From: Streptosporangium roseum DSM 43021
GTDB lineage: Bacteria; Actinomycetota; Actinomycetes; Streptosporangiales; Streptosporangiaceae
Reading direction: 5' to 3'
DNA: 64,000 nt
Assembly: GCF_000024865.1 (NCBI RefSeq)
Contig: NC_013595.1
Location: 1,116,001 to 1,180,000 of the forward strand
The notes beneath the pieces are model-generated. The model worked only from the letters and a program-made list of their open reading frames with translations, made no database searches and was not told where the DNA came from. This document shows positions 1 to 8,198 of the stretch, one piece after another. The position numbers and the translations under genes were made by a program. Within the stretch, counting starts at the first letter, position 1. Each line of letters begins with the position of its first letter.

Positions 1-5
1 AAGCG

Positions 6-359
6 ATGGAAGCCAGGGCTCAGGTGCGGTTCGCGCGCCACACGCCCATGAAGGCCCGCCGTGTGGTGGACCTCATTCGCGGGCTGCCCGCTTCGGAGGC
101 GCAGGCCGTGCTGCAGTTCGCTCCCCAGTCGGCGAGCGAGACCGTGTACAAGGTGCTGTCCAGCGCCATTGCCAACGCGGAGCACAACTTCAAGCTCGAC
201 CGCGACACGCTCTTCGTGAGCCGTGCCTGGGTCGACGAGGGCCCGACGCTGAAGCGGTTCCGTCCCCGCGCTCAGGGTCGTGCCTATCGGATCAACAAGC
301 GGACGAGCCACATCACCGTGATCGTGGAGTCCCGCGAGCCGAAGGGGAGGACCCGCTAG
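6..359 (+). CDS. rplV: 50S ribosomal protein L22
   Basis: Complete 117-residue L22, a large-subunit protein that binds 23S rRNA and whose beta-hairpin lines the peptide exit tunnel. The N-terminus MEARAQVRFARHTPMKARR and the motif TSHITVIVESRE near the C-terminus are typical of actinobacterial L22. The ATG lies only six bases from the window edge, so the upstream S10-operon genes and the ribosome-binding site are cut off. Its TAG stop shares one base with the GTG start of rpsC, which implies translational coupling. Identity is secure from sequence and context. Confidence 0.97.
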   Translation: MEARAQVRFARHTPMKARRVVDLIRGLPASEAQAVLQFAPQSASETVYKVLSSAIANAEHNFKLDRDTLFVSRAWVDEGPTLKRFRPRAQGRAYRINKRTSHITVIVESREPKGRTR

Positions 360-1225
360 TGGGTCAGAAGGTTAACCCGCACGGGTTCCGCCTCGGCATC
401 ACGACCGACTTCAAGAGCCGGTGGTATGCCGACAAGCTCTACAAGTCGTACGTTGCCGAGGATGTGGCGATCCGCCGCATGCTCAAGAAGGGCATGGAGC
501 GGGCCGGCATCTCCAAGGTGGAGATCGAGCGGACCACCGACCGGGTACAGGTCGACATTCACACCGCCCGTCCGGGCATCGTCATCGGCCGCCGCGGCGC
601 CGAGGCGGACCGGATCCGTGGCGACCTCGAGAAGCTGACCAAGAAGCAGGTCCAGCTGAACATCCTCGAGGTCAAGAACCCCGAGATCGACGCTCAGCTC
701 GTCGCTCAGGGTGTGGCCGAGCAGCTGTCCAGCCGTGTCTCGTTCCGTCGGGCCATGCGCAAGGCGATGCAGTCGGCCATGAAGAGCGGCGCCAAGGGCA
801 TCCGGGTGCAGTGCTCCGGCCGTCTGGGCGGCGCTGAGATGTCCCGTTCGGAGTTCTACCGCGAGGGCCGCGTGCCCCTGCACACCCTCCGTGCGGACAT
901 CGACTACGGCCTCTACGAGGCCCGTACCACCTTCGGCCGCATCGGCGTGAAGGTATGGATCTACAAGGGTGAGGCCCCGACCAGCCGCGCCGAGCGTGAG
1001 GCGGCTGCCGCCGGCGCTCGTGCAGGCCAGCGTCGGGACCGCGACGACCGTCGCGGTGGCGGCGGCGCCGGTGGCGACCGTCCCCGTCGTGGCGGCGGCG
1101 CCGGTGGCGACCGTCCCCGTCGTGGCGGAGCCGCCCGCGGCGACCGCGCACCCAGGACTGAGGCGGCCTCGCAGGCTGCCCCCGAGACCGGCCCGGCTGC
1201 GCAGCCGGGTGCTGAAGGGAGCTGA
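359..1225 (+). CDS. rpsC: 30S ribosomal protein S3 with Arg/Gly-rich C-terminal extension
   Basis: S3 sits at the mRNA entry channel of the small subunit and belongs to its helicase centre. The start is a GTG overlapping the rplV stop (MGQKVNPHGFRLG). The KH domain signature VIGRRGAEADRIR lies near residues 76-88 and the S3 C-terminal domain ends with VKVWIYKGE at about residues 197-205. The 288-residue protein is longer than E. coli S3 (233) because of a tail rich in Arg, Gly and Asp with repeated GGDRPRRGG blocks. The tail is encoded partly by an exact 33-bp tandem duplication (1058-1123). Extended S3 tails occur in actinomycetes; the function of this one is unknown. Confidence 0.97.
   Translation: MGQKVNPHGFRLGITTDFKSRWYADKLYKSYVAEDVAIRRMLKKGMERAGISKVEIERTTDRVQVDIHTARPGIVIGRRGAEADRIRGDLEKLTKKQVQLNILEVKNPEIDAQLVAQGVAEQLSSRVSFRRAMRKAMQSAMKSGAKGIRVQCSGRLGGAEMSRSEFYREGRVPLHTLRADIDYGLYEARTTFGRIGVKVWIYKGEAPTSRAEREAAAAGARAGQRRDRDDRRGGGGAGGDRPRRGGGAGGDRPRRGGAARGDRAPRTEAASQAAPETGPAAQPGAEGS
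1058..1123 (+). repeat. Exact 33-bp tandem duplication inside rpsC
   Basis: Bases 1058-1090 and 1091-1123 are identical 33-mers beginning GGCGGCGGCGCCGGTGGCGA. The unit is a multiple of three, so it adds one 11-residue GGGAGGDRPRR block to the S3 tail in frame. Such a unit could expand or contract by slippage. Confidence 0.9.
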
Positions 1226-1227
1226 CC

Positions 1228-1647
1228 ATGCTGATCCCGCGCAGGGTCAAGCACCGCAAGCAGCACCGGCCCGACCGTCACGGCGCCGCCAAGGGTGGCA
1301 CCAGGGTCGTGTTCGGCGAGTTCGGCATTCAGGCGCTTGAGCACTCCTATGTGACCAACCGCCAGATCGAGTCGGCTCGTATCGCCATGACCCGTCACAT
1401 CAAGCGTGGCGGCAAGGTCTGGATCAACATCTACCCGGACCGTCCCCTCACCAAGAAGCCGGCCGAGACCCGCATGGGTTCCGGTAAGGGTTCGCCGGAG
1501 TGGTGGATCGCCAACGTCAAGCCCGGTCGCGTCATGTTCGAGCTGTCGGGTGTCGCTGAGCCGGTGGCTCGCGAAGCCCTGCGTCGTGCGATGCACAAGC
1601 TCCCGATGAAGTGCCGGTTCGTTAAGCGTGAAGTGGGTGAGGCGTGA
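1228..1647 (+). CDS. rplP: 50S ribosomal protein L16
   Basis: 139-residue L16, which lies close to the A-site tRNA elbow and is needed for late 50S assembly. It starts MLIPRRVKHRKQHRP and contains the conserved GGTRVVFGEFGIQAL and GSGKGSPEWWIANVKPGR blocks expected for the family. The ATG is two bases after the rpsC stop, and the TGA stop overlaps the start of rpmC. It is full length with nothing unusual seen. Confidence 0.97.
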   Translation: MLIPRRVKHRKQHRPDRHGAAKGGTRVVFGEFGIQALEHSYVTNRQIESARIAMTRHIKRGGKVWINIYPDRPLTKKPAETRMGSGKGSPEWWIANVKPGRVMFELSGVAEPVAREALRRAMHKLPMKCRFVKREVGEA

Positions 1648-1883
1648 TGGCTAAGGGCCTGACCGCCGGTGAGCTGCGGGTGGAGGACCAGGACACCCTG
1701 GTCCAGAAGCTGAAGGAAGCCAAGGAGGAGCTGTTCAACCTCCGCTTCCAGGCCGCGACCGGCCAGTTGGAGAGCCACGGGCGGCTGCGTGCTGTCCGCC
1801 GCGAGATCGCCCGTATCTACACCGTGATGCGCGAGCGGGAGCTCGGCATTGTTACGGTTGAGAAGGAGTCGATCGATGGCTGA
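1647..1883 (+). CDS. rpmC: 50S ribosomal protein L29
   Basis: 78-residue L29, a small helical protein near the exit tunnel that helps form the docking site for trigger factor and SRP. I choose the ATG at 1647 (MAKGLTAGELR) rather than the GTG one codon upstream, because L29 proteins normally begin MxxxxxxELR and the TGATG overlap with rplP is typical of coupled genes. The motif LFNLRFQAATGQLE is diagnostic. The end overlaps the start of rpsQ by eight bases. Confidence 0.95.
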   Translation: MAKGLTAGELRVEDQDTLVQKLKEAKEELFNLRFQAATGQLESHGRLRAVRREIARIYTVMRERELGIVTVEKESIDG

Positions 1884-2157
1884 GACAGCTGAGAGCACAA
1901 CCGAGACGCGGAACTACCGCAAGACCCGTGAGGGTCTGGTCGTCAGCGACAAGATGGACAAGACTGTCGTCGTCGCTGTCGAGGACCGCGTGAAGCACCC
2001 CTTGTACGGCAAGGTCATCCGTCGGACGACCAAGTACAAGGCGCACGACGAGGCCAACGCCTGTGGCGTCGGCGACCGCGTTCTCCTGATGGAGACCCGG
2101 CCGCTGTCCGCCAGCAAGCGCTGGCGGGTCATCGAGATCCTCGAGAAGGCCAAGTAA
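1876..2157 (+). CDS. rpsQ: 30S ribosomal protein S17
   Basis: 93-residue S17, a primary 16S rRNA-binding protein with an OB fold. The likely start is the ATG at 1876 (MAETAESTTETRNYRKTREG), which overlaps the end of rpmC by eight bases; an earlier in-frame start would add nine unconserved residues. The core VVSDKMDKTVVVAVE and HPLYGKVIRRTTKYKAHDE is canonical, as is the acidic, Thr-rich N-terminal extension. It is the last gene before a 260-base break that separates it from the spc operon. Confidence 0.96.
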   Translation: MAETAESTTETRNYRKTREGLVVSDKMDKTVVVAVEDRVKHPLYGKVIRRTTKYKAHDEANACGVGDRVLLMETRPLSASKRWRVIEILEKAK

Positions 2158-2170
2158 GAAACGCGCCTCG

Positions 2171-2195
2171 TGGGGGGTGACGCAGTCACCCCCCA
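2171..2195 (+). terminator. Hairpin after rpsQ, end of S10 operon
   Basis: TGGGGGGTGAC (2171-2181) pairs perfectly with GTCACCCCCCA (2185-2195) across a GCA loop. There is no T-run, as is common for high-GC actinomycete terminators. A second, weaker hairpin GCGAAG/CTTCGC follows at 2213-2229. The rest of the 2158-2417 gap shows no gene and no promoter that I could place with confidence. Confidence 0.6.
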
Positions 2196-2417
2196 TGCTG
2201 GTGTCCAAGGGGGCGAAGTTGATCTTCGCTCCGCCTGCGGCGGCGGTTCGTGGGCGAGAAGGCCGGGTCCGGCACGGCGGGAGGGCGTGAGCCCTGCCGC
2301 GGGAGTGCCGGGCGAGGCCGGCTCGACCAGGCAGAACTGTCGCCGGGGGAAAAAGACCACATCAGGTTCCGCAAGGCTCACCGCGGGTGAGAACCAGCGA
2401 GACAAACAGGAGTACAA

Positions 2418-2786
2418 GTGATCCAGCAGGAGTCGCGACTCAAGGTCGCCGACAACACGGGTGCGAAGGAAGTTCTTTGCATTCGTGTGCTCGGTGGCTC
2501 GGGTCGGCGCTACGCGGGAATCGGCGACATCATCGTCGCCACGGTCAAGGACGCCATTCCTGGCGGCACCGTGAAGAAGGGCGATGTGGTCAAGGCCGTC
2601 ATCGTCCGGACTGTCAAGGAGCGCCGCCGGCCCGACGGCTCCTACATCCGCTTCGACGAGAATGCCGCCGTCATCATCAAGGACAGCGGTGACCCTCGTG
2701 GCACGCGTATCTTCGGCCCCGTCGGACGTGAGCTGCGTGACAAGAAGTTCATGCGCATCATCTCGCTCGCGCCGGAGGTGTTGTAA
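2418..2786 (+). CDS. rplN: 50S ribosomal protein L14
   Basis: 122-residue L14, which forms part of the intersubunit bridge and a binding surface for RsfS. It starts with GTG (MIQQESRLKVADNTGAKEV) and carries the signature GGSGRRYAGIGDIIVATVK and the C-terminal ELRDKKFMRIISLAPEVL. It is the first gene of the spc operon. An upstream AACAGGAG-like stretch at 2406-2413 acts as a plausible ribosome-binding site. It is followed without a gap by rplX. Confidence 0.97.
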   Translation: MIQQESRLKVADNTGAKEVLCIRVLGGSGRRYAGIGDIIVATVKDAIPGGTVKKGDVVKAVIVRTVKERRRPDGSYIRFDENAAVIIKDSGDPRGTRIFGPVGRELRDKKFMRIISLAPEVL

Positions 2787-3092
2787 ATGCCGAAGCTCCA
2801 CGTGAAGAAGGGTGACCTGGTTCAGGTCATCGCCGGTAAGGACAAGGGTGCCAAGGGTCGTGTCATCGCCGCCCACCCGCGCGAGGAGCGCGTGGTGGTC
2901 GAAGGCGTGAACATGATCAAGAAGCACTCCAAGGAGACCAACCAGGGCCCGCGTGGCGCCAAGACCGGCGGCGTGCAGACCATGGAGGCTCCCATCCACG
3001 TGAGCAACGTCAAGAAGCTCAAGGATGACGAGAAGCCTGCCAAGAAGGAGTCGGCCAAGGCCGCCTCTGACGAGTCGGGTGAGGACAACTGA
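2787..3092 (+). CDS. rplX: 50S ribosomal protein L24
   Basis: 101-residue L24, an assembly-initiator protein that binds the 5' part of 23S rRNA. The KOW motif GDLVQVIAGKDKGAKGRV lies at residues 9-26 and the second conserved block VEGVNMIKKHSK follows. The C-terminal 25 residues are Lys/Glu/Ser-rich and poorly conserved in the family. Its stop overlaps the rplE start by one base. Confidence 0.96.
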   Translation: MPKLHVKKGDLVQVIAGKDKGAKGRVIAAHPREERVVVEGVNMIKKHSKETNQGPRGAKTGGVQTMEAPIHVSNVKKLKDDEKPAKKESAKAASDESGEDN

Positions 3093-3676
3093 TGACCGCG
3101 AACACCACTGAGTCCGTCGCGACCGAGCGGCAGCTCCCGCGCCTCAAGCAGCGCTACCGCGAAGAGATCATCGCGAAGCTGCACGAGGAGTTCGGGTTCG
3201 AGAACATCATGCTGGTGCCCACGATCACCAAGATCAAGGTGAACATGGGTGTCGGCGAGGCCGCGCGCGACTCGAAGCTCATCGACGGCGCCGTCCGTGA
3301 CCTCACCGTGATCACCGGTCAGAAGCCGGCGGTCGTCCGGGCCCGCAAGTCCATCGCCCAGTTCAAGCTGCGTGAGGGCATGCCGATCGGCGCGCACGTC
3401 ACGCTGCGCGGCGACCGCATGTGGGAGTTCCTGGACCGGCTGCTGTCGCTGGCGCTGCCGCGTATCCGTGACTTCCGCGGCCTGTCGCCCAAGCAGTTCG
3501 ACGGCAACGGCAACTACACCTTCGGTCTCACCGAGCAGGTCATGTTCCACGAGATCGACCAGGACAAGGTCGACCGTCAGCGTGGTATGGACATCACGGT
3601 CGTGACCACCGCGAAGACCGACGACCAGGGCCGGGCGCTGCTCAAGCTCCTCGGTTTCCCCTTCAAGGAGGCCTGA
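3092..3676 (+). CDS. rplE: 50S ribosomal protein L5
   Basis: 194-residue L5, part of the central protuberance that carries 5S rRNA and touches P-site tRNA. The ATG at 3092 overlaps the rplX stop. Conserved blocks are PRLKQRYREEI, PTITKIKVNMGVGEA, GQKPAVVRARKSIAQFKLREG, LPRIRDFRGL and GMDITVVTTAKTDDQGRALL. The 17-residue N-terminal extension before PRLKQRY is Thr/Glu-rich. A GGAGG-containing sequence at its end serves the next gene, rpsN. Confidence 0.97.
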   Translation: MTANTTESVATERQLPRLKQRYREEIIAKLHEEFGFENIMLVPTITKIKVNMGVGEAARDSKLIDGAVRDLTVITGQKPAVVRARKSIAQFKLREGMPIGAHVTLRGDRMWEFLDRLLSLALPRIRDFRGLSPKQFDGNGNYTFGLTEQVMFHEIDQDKVDRQRGMDITVVTTAKTDDQGRALLKLLGFPFKEA

Positions 3677-3678
3677 TC

Positions 3679-3864
3679 ATGGCGAAGACGTCGCTCAAGG
3701 TCAAGGCTGCTCGCAAGGCCAAGTTCGAGGTCCGGGCGTACACTCGGTGCTCGCGCTGTGGTCGTCCCCGCGCTGTCTACAGGAAGTTCGGCCTGTGCCG
3801 CATCTGCTTCCGCGAGATGGCGCACCGGGGCGAGCTGCCTGGCATCACCAAGTCCAGCTGGTAG
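3679..3864 (+). CDS. rpsN: 30S ribosomal protein S14, zinc-binding type
   Basis: 61-residue short S14 of the zinc-ribbon class (also called type Z). Two CxxC pairs, CSRC and CRIC, at about residues 24-43 form the zinc site. Zinc-free paralogues in actinomycetes are about 100 residues and lack them, so this is the zinc-replete form. The start MAKTSLKVKAARKAKFEVR fits the family. A 145-base gap with an imperfect hairpin follows before rpsH. Confidence 0.96.
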   Translation: MAKTSLKVKAARKAKFEVRAYTRCSRCGRPRAVYRKFGLCRICFREMAHRGELPGITKSSW

Positions 3865-3868
3865 CCCT

Positions 3869-3903
3869 CCGCGCGGCCCTGTGGACGCCGCAGGCCCGCG
3901 CGG
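3869..3903 (+). terminator. Imperfect GC hairpin between rpsN and rpsH
   Basis: CCGCGCGGCCCTG (3869-3881) faces CAGGCCCGCGCGG (3891-3903) with one mismatch and a nine-base loop. It has no T-run. It could be an attenuator or an RNA-processing site inside the spc operon; the sequence alone does not decide. Nothing else stands out in 3865-4009. Confidence 0.4.
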
Positions 3904-4009
3904 GCTCCCAGCCGTACATAGAAGTTCGTATTCACCGGGCGCTGCCTCAAGCGCCCATGACCGCACCGTAGGTCCCTTGTGGAAACCGCGGTGAGGAAGG
4001 CCACCGGCC

Positions 4010-4408
4010 ATGACGATGACCGACCCGATCGCAGACATGCTCACGCGTCTGCGAAACGCGAACTCGGCGTACCACGACACCGTGGCGATGCCGTACTCGA
4101 AGATCAAGGCGCACATCGCCGAGATCCTCCAGCAGGAGGGTTACATTCAGGCCTGGAGCGTCGAGGACGCCAAGGTCGGAAAGAACCTCGTGGTGGAGCT
4201 CAAGTTCGGGCCGAGCCGTGAGCGGTCGCTCGCGGGCCTGCGCCGGGTTTCCAAGCCCGGCCTGCGGGTCTATGCAAAGAAGGACAACCTGCCTCGGGTC
4301 CTGGGCGGACTGGGCGTCGCGATCATCTCGACGTCCGGTGGCCTCATGACCGACAAGCAGGCCGGCAAGCGTGGAGTGGGCGGGGAAGTCCTCGCCTTCG
4401 TTTGGTAG
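4010..4408 (+). CDS. rpsH: 30S ribosomal protein S8
   Basis: 132-residue S8, a primary binder of the central domain of 16S rRNA. It begins MTMTDPIADMLTRLRNANSA. The C-terminal signature ISTSGGLMTDKQAGKRGVGGEVLAFVW contains the RNA-binding STSxG motif. In E. coli S8 is the repressor of the spc operon, but I could not see an S8-like site in this locus. An AGGAAGG ribosome-binding site precedes the ATG. Confidence 0.97.
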   Translation: MTMTDPIADMLTRLRNANSAYHDTVAMPYSKIKAHIAEILQQEGYIQAWSVEDAKVGKNLVVELKFGPSRERSLAGLRRVSKPGLRVYAKKDNLPRVLGGLGVAIISTSGGLMTDKQAGKRGVGGEVLAFVW

Positions 4409-4425
4409 AAGGGAGAAATCACAGC

Positions 4426-4968
4426 ATGTCACGTATCGGACGGCTGCCCATCCCTGTACCGAACGGCGTGGACGTCGCCATCGACGGCCGGGATGTCACG
4501 GTCAAGGGCCCCAAGGGCACGCTCTCTCACAAGGTCGCGGAGCCGATCGACGTCGCCAAGGGCGACGACGGCACCGTTACCGTCTCTCGTCCCAACGACG
4601 AGAACAAGGTCCGTGCGCTGCACGGACTGTCCCGCACGCTGATCGCCAACATGGTGACCGGTGTGACTCAGGGTTACTCCAAGACCCTGGAGATCGTGGG
4701 CGTCGGTTACCGCGTTCAGGCCAAGAGCCCGACTCAGCTCGAGTTCGCTCTCGGCTTCAGCCACCCGGTGATCGTCGACGCCCCCGAGGGTGTCTCCTTC
4801 CGCGTCGAGAAGCCGACCCTGTTCCACGTGGACGGCATCGACAAGCAGAAGGTCGGCGAGATCGCCGCGAACATCCGGAAGTTGCGCAAGCCCGACCCGT
4901 ACAAGGGCAAGGGCGTGCGTTACCAGGGCGAGGTTATCCGCCGCAAGGTCGGAAAGGCTGGTAAGTAG
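4426..4968 (+). CDS. rplF: 50S ribosomal protein L6
   Basis: 180-residue L6, located near the sarcin-ricin loop where translation factors bind. I choose the ATG at 4426 (MSRIGRLPIPVPNGV) behind an AAGGGAGAA ribosome-binding site; the earlier in-frame GTG would overlap rpsH and add eight atypical residues. Two L6 repeats are visible, with VTVKGPKGTLSH in the first and the family signature PDPYKGKGVRYQGEVIRRK near the end. Confidence 0.97.
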   Translation: MSRIGRLPIPVPNGVDVAIDGRDVTVKGPKGTLSHKVAEPIDVAKGDDGTVTVSRPNDENKVRALHGLSRTLIANMVTGVTQGYSKTLEIVGVGYRVQAKSPTQLEFALGFSHPVIVDAPEGVSFRVEKPTLFHVDGIDKQKVGEIAANIRKLRKPDPYKGKGVRYQGEVIRRKVGKAGK

Positions 4969-4970
4969 GC

Positions 4971-5354
4971 ATGGCTGGCAAGACTGCGTTCGGCAAGCAC
5001 ACGGCCGCCCGCGCCGTCTCGCGGGCCCGCCGCCACGGCCGAGTCCGCAAGAAGGTGGTCGGTACGGCCGCGCGTCCGCGCCTGGTCGTCAACCGTTCCA
5101 CGCGACACCTGTTCGTGCAGATCGTCGACGACGCCCAGGGCCACACGCTGGTGAGCGCCTCCACCATGGAGTCCTCCCTGCGCGCGGACTCCGGCGCGAA
5201 GACCGACAAGGCGAAGCAGGTCGGCGAGCTTCTCGCTCAGCGGGCCAAGGCTGCCGGGATCACCGCGGTCGTGTTCGACCGTGGCGGAAACCGCTACGCG
5301 GGTCGCATCGCGGCCCTCGCGGACAGCGCCCGCGAAGGCGGGCTGGAGTTCTGA
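4971..5354 (+). CDS. rplR: 50S ribosomal protein L18
   Basis: 127-residue L18, which binds 5S rRNA together with L5. The blocks RPRLVVNRSTRHLFVQIVDD, LVSASTMES and VFDRGGNRYAGRIAALADSAREGGLEF are canonical. The TGA stop overlaps the ATG of a 13-codon open frame that bridges exactly to rpsE (separate entry). Confidence 0.97.
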   Translation: MAGKTAFGKHTAARAVSRARRHGRVRKKVVGTAARPRLVVNRSTRHLFVQIVDDAQGHTLVSASTMESSLRADSGAKTDKAKQVGELLAQRAKAAGITAVVFDRGGNRYAGRIAALADSAREGGLEF

Positions 5355-5394
5355 TGGCCCGTTCTAACAAGAGCAACGAGAAGAGGAACCACTG

Positions 5395-5395
<1 letters not shown>
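5354..5395 (+). CDS. Possible 13-residue leader-like ORF between rplR and rpsE
   Basis: The frame MARSNKSNEKRNH starts at an ATG overlapping the rplR stop (TGATG) and ends in a TGA overlapping the rpsE ATG (TGATG). It is very basic and hydrophilic. The purine-rich AAGAGGAA inside it would be the ribosome-binding site of rpsE. It may be a real coupling microprotein that hands ribosomes from rplR to rpsE, or a chance frame created by the spacer. I recognise no family. Confidence 0.35.
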
Positions 5396-6027
<632 letters not shown>

Positions 6028-6030
6028 CCA

Positions 6031-6213
6031 ATGGCACGCCTGAAGATCACTCAGGTCCGCTCGAAGATCGGTGGCAAGCAGAACCAGCGTGACTCGCTGC
6101 GTTCCCTCGGTCTGAAGCGAATCGGCGATGTCGTCGTCAAGGAGGACCGGCCGGAGATCCGCGGCATGGTCACCGTGGTGACGCACCTCGTCACCGTGGA
6201 AGAGGTCGACTAG
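6031..6213 (+). CDS. rpmD: 50S ribosomal protein L30
   Basis: 60-residue L30. The fold is recognised from MARLKITQVRSKIGGKQNQRDSLRSLGLKRIGD followed by VVTHLVTVEEV. The bacterial L30 pattern of a short beta-alpha-beta protein with a helix beginning NQRDSLRSLGL is intact. It sits three bases after rpsE and two bases before rplO, in the usual spc order. Confidence 0.96.
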   Translation: MARLKITQVRSKIGGKQNQRDSLRSLGLKRIGDVVVKEDRPEIRGMVTVVTHLVTVEEVD

Positions 6214-6215
6214 AC

Positions 6216-6671
6216 ATGGCAGAGAACACTCCGCTCCGTATCCACCACCTGCGTCCGGCCCCCGGCGCCAACAAGTCGAAGGTCCGCAAGGGCCGCGGCG
6301 AGGCGTCCAAGGGCAAGACCGCCGGTCGTGGCACCAAGGGCACGCGGGCACGGAACAAGGTTCCCCTCGGCTTCGAGGGTGGCCAGGTTCCGCTCCAGCG
6401 TCGTCTGCCCAAGATGAAGGGCTTCTCCAACGCCCTGTTCAAGACGACCTACCAGGTCGTCAACCTGGACAAGCTCAGCGAGCTGTTCCCCGAGGGTGGC
6501 GACGTCACCGTCGAGACGCTGGTCGCCAAGGGCGCGGTCCGCAAGAGGCAGCTCGTGAAGGTTCTGGGAACCGGCGACATCTCCGTGGCGTTGAACGTGC
6601 AGGCGCACGCCTTCTCCGCCAGCGCCAAGGAGAAGATCACCGCCGCCGGTGGCTCTGTCTCGGAGCTGTAG
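6216..6671 (+). CDS. rplO: 50S ribosomal protein L15
   Basis: 151-residue L15, a late-assembly protein with an extended basic N-terminal arm. The arm motif GRGEASKGKTAGRGTKGTRAR and the globular motif GFEGGQVPLQRRLPKMKGF are diagnostic. The 3' end of the gene, including the stop codon, is copied in tandem just downstream (6645-6712). It is the last gene of the spc operon here, followed by a terminator hairpin instead of running directly into secY. Confidence 0.97.
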   Translation: MAENTPLRIHHLRPAPGANKSKVRKGRGEASKGKTAGRGTKGTRARNKVPLGFEGGQVPLQRRLPKMKGFSNALFKTTYQVVNLDKLSELFPEGGDVTVETLVAKGAVRKRQLVKVLGTGDISVALNVQAHAFSASAKEKITAAGGSVSEL

Positions 6672-6712
6672 GCATAATGCCGGTGGCTCTGTCTCGGAGC
6701 CGTGGGCATAAT
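6645..6712 (+). repeat. 34-bp tandem duplication spanning the rplO stop codon
   Basis: Bases 6645-6678 and 6679-6712 are adjacent 34-mers that match at 32 positions. Copy 1 encodes the end of L15 and its TAG stop. In copy 2 the two differences change CTGTAG to CCGTGG, so the stop is lost. The unit is not a multiple of three. Confidence 0.9.
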
Positions 6713-6717
6713 CACGC

Positions 6718-6748
6718 GGCGCGGGGGCTCATTATGGGCCCCCGCGCC
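6718..6748 (+). terminator. Terminator hairpin after rplO
   Basis: GGCGCGGGGGC (6718-6728) pairs perfectly over 11 bp with GCCCCCGCGCC (6738-6748) across a nine-base loop. No T-run follows. It closes the spc operon, so secY at 6882 probably has its own promoter in 6749-6881, which I could not assign firmly. Confidence 0.7.
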
Positions 6749-6881
6749 CGTAGTGCGTTAGAGTTCGCTGGATAGTGGGCCTCAACTCATTTCCGTCGGC
6801 TCGCTGACTTGAGATAGCAAAGATGGACCACCCCCGAACCATCGCTGACCGACCTCGCCTTTCAGGCGCGCAGGAGGGACC

Positions 6882-8198
6882 GTGCTGACCGCGTTTACCC
6901 GAGCGTTCCGTACGCCGGACCTGCGCAATAAGTTGCTCTTCACACTGGGCATCATCGCGCTGTTCCGGCTCGGCTCGGTTCTTCCGACTCCGGGTGTCAA
7001 CAACGAAAACATCGCCCGATGCCTCCAGCAGGCACAGGCCGGCGATGCCGGCAACATCTACGGCATGGTGCAGCTGTTCAGCGGTGGCGCCTTGCTGAAG
7101 CTGTCGGTGTTCGCGCTCGGCATCATGCCGTACATCACCGCGAGCATCATCCTTCAGCTTCTGGTGGTGGTGATCCCGCGCCTGGAAGCCCTCAAGAAGG
7201 AGGGGCAGGCCGGCCAGACCAAGATCACACAGTATACGCGTTACCTGACGATCGGCCTGGCGATCCTCCAGTCGACCGCCTTCATCGCCCTCGCGCGCAC
7301 CGGGCAGCTGTTCCCGCAGTGCCGTGAGGACATCCTGCTGGACAAGGACAACGTCTTCGCCATCGTCACGATGGTGCTGACGATGACCGCCGGTACCGCC
7401 GTCATCATGTGGCTGGGTGAGCTCGTCACCGACCGCGGCGTCGGCAACGGCATGTCCATCCTGATCTTCACCCAGGTCATCGCGGTCTTCCCGGCCGAGC
7501 TGCTGAACATCGGCCGCCAGAAGGGCGCCTTCGTCTTCGCCGTGGTGATCGTGACCGGTATCGCGATGATCGCCCTGGTGGTCATGGTCGAGCAGGCCCA
7601 GCGCCGGATCCCGGTGCAGTACGCCAAGCGGATGGTGGGCCGCCGGATGTACGGCGGGACCTCGACCTACATCCCGCTGAAGGTGAACCAGGCGGGCATC
7701 ATCCCGGTCATCTTCGCCTCCTCGCTGCTCTACCTGCCGCAGCTGGTCACGACGCTGTTCAGCAACTCCCAGGAGGAGCCGAACGCGGTCGTCCAGTGGA
7801 TCCAGCAGAACATGGTCACGGGTGACACCCCGGCCTACATGATCACCTTCTTCCTGCTGATCGTCTTCTTCACTTACTTCTATGTGTCCATTACCTTCAA
7901 CCCCGTTGAAGTCGCTGACAACATGAAGAAGTACGGTGGGTTCATCCCGGGTATCCGCCCGGGCCGGCCGACGGCTGAGTACTTGAACTACGTGCTCACG
8001 CGACTCACTGCTCCCGGTGCGCTCTATCTGGGCCTGATCTCCATGGTGCCGATCATCGCACTGGCGCTCGTCGGCGCGAGTCAGAACTTCCCGTTCGGAG
8101 GGACGAGCATTCTGATCATGGTTGGTGTCGGCCTTGACACCGTGAAGCAGATCGAGAGCCAGCTTCAGCAGCGTAACTACGAAGGCTTCCTGAAATAG
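6882..8198 (+). CDS. secY: Protein translocase subunit SecY
   Basis: 438-residue SecY, the channel subunit of the Sec translocon in the cytoplasmic membrane. It starts with GTG (MLTAFTRAFRTPDLRNKLLFTLG) after an AGGAGGGA ribosome-binding site. Ten hydrophobic helices are expected. Visible signatures are FALGIMPYITASIILQLLVV in helix 2 with its flank, GTAVIMWLGELVTDRGVGNGMSI, and the cytoplasmic C5-loop segment IPGIRPGRPTAEYL. The length is normal. The TAG stop overlaps the GTG start of adk. Confidence 0.97.
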   Translation: MLTAFTRAFRTPDLRNKLLFTLGIIALFRLGSVLPTPGVNNENIARCLQQAQAGDAGNIYGMVQLFSGGALLKLSVFALGIMPYITASIILQLLVVVIPRLEALKKEGQAGQTKITQYTRYLTIGLAILQSTAFIALARTGQLFPQCREDILLDKDNVFAIVTMVLTMTAGTAVIMWLGELVTDRGVGNGMSILIFTQVIAVFPAELLNIGRQKGAFVFAVVIVTGIAMIALVVMVEQAQRRIPVQYAKRMVGRRMYGGTSTYIPLKVNQAGIIPVIFASSLLYLPQLVTTLFSNSQEEPNAVVQWIQQNMVTGDTPAYMITFFLLIVFFTYFYVSITFNPVEVADNMKKYGGFIPGIRPGRPTAEYLNYVLTRLTAPGALYLGLISMVPIIALALVGASQNFPFGGTSILIMVGVGLDTVKQIESQLQQRNYEGFLK

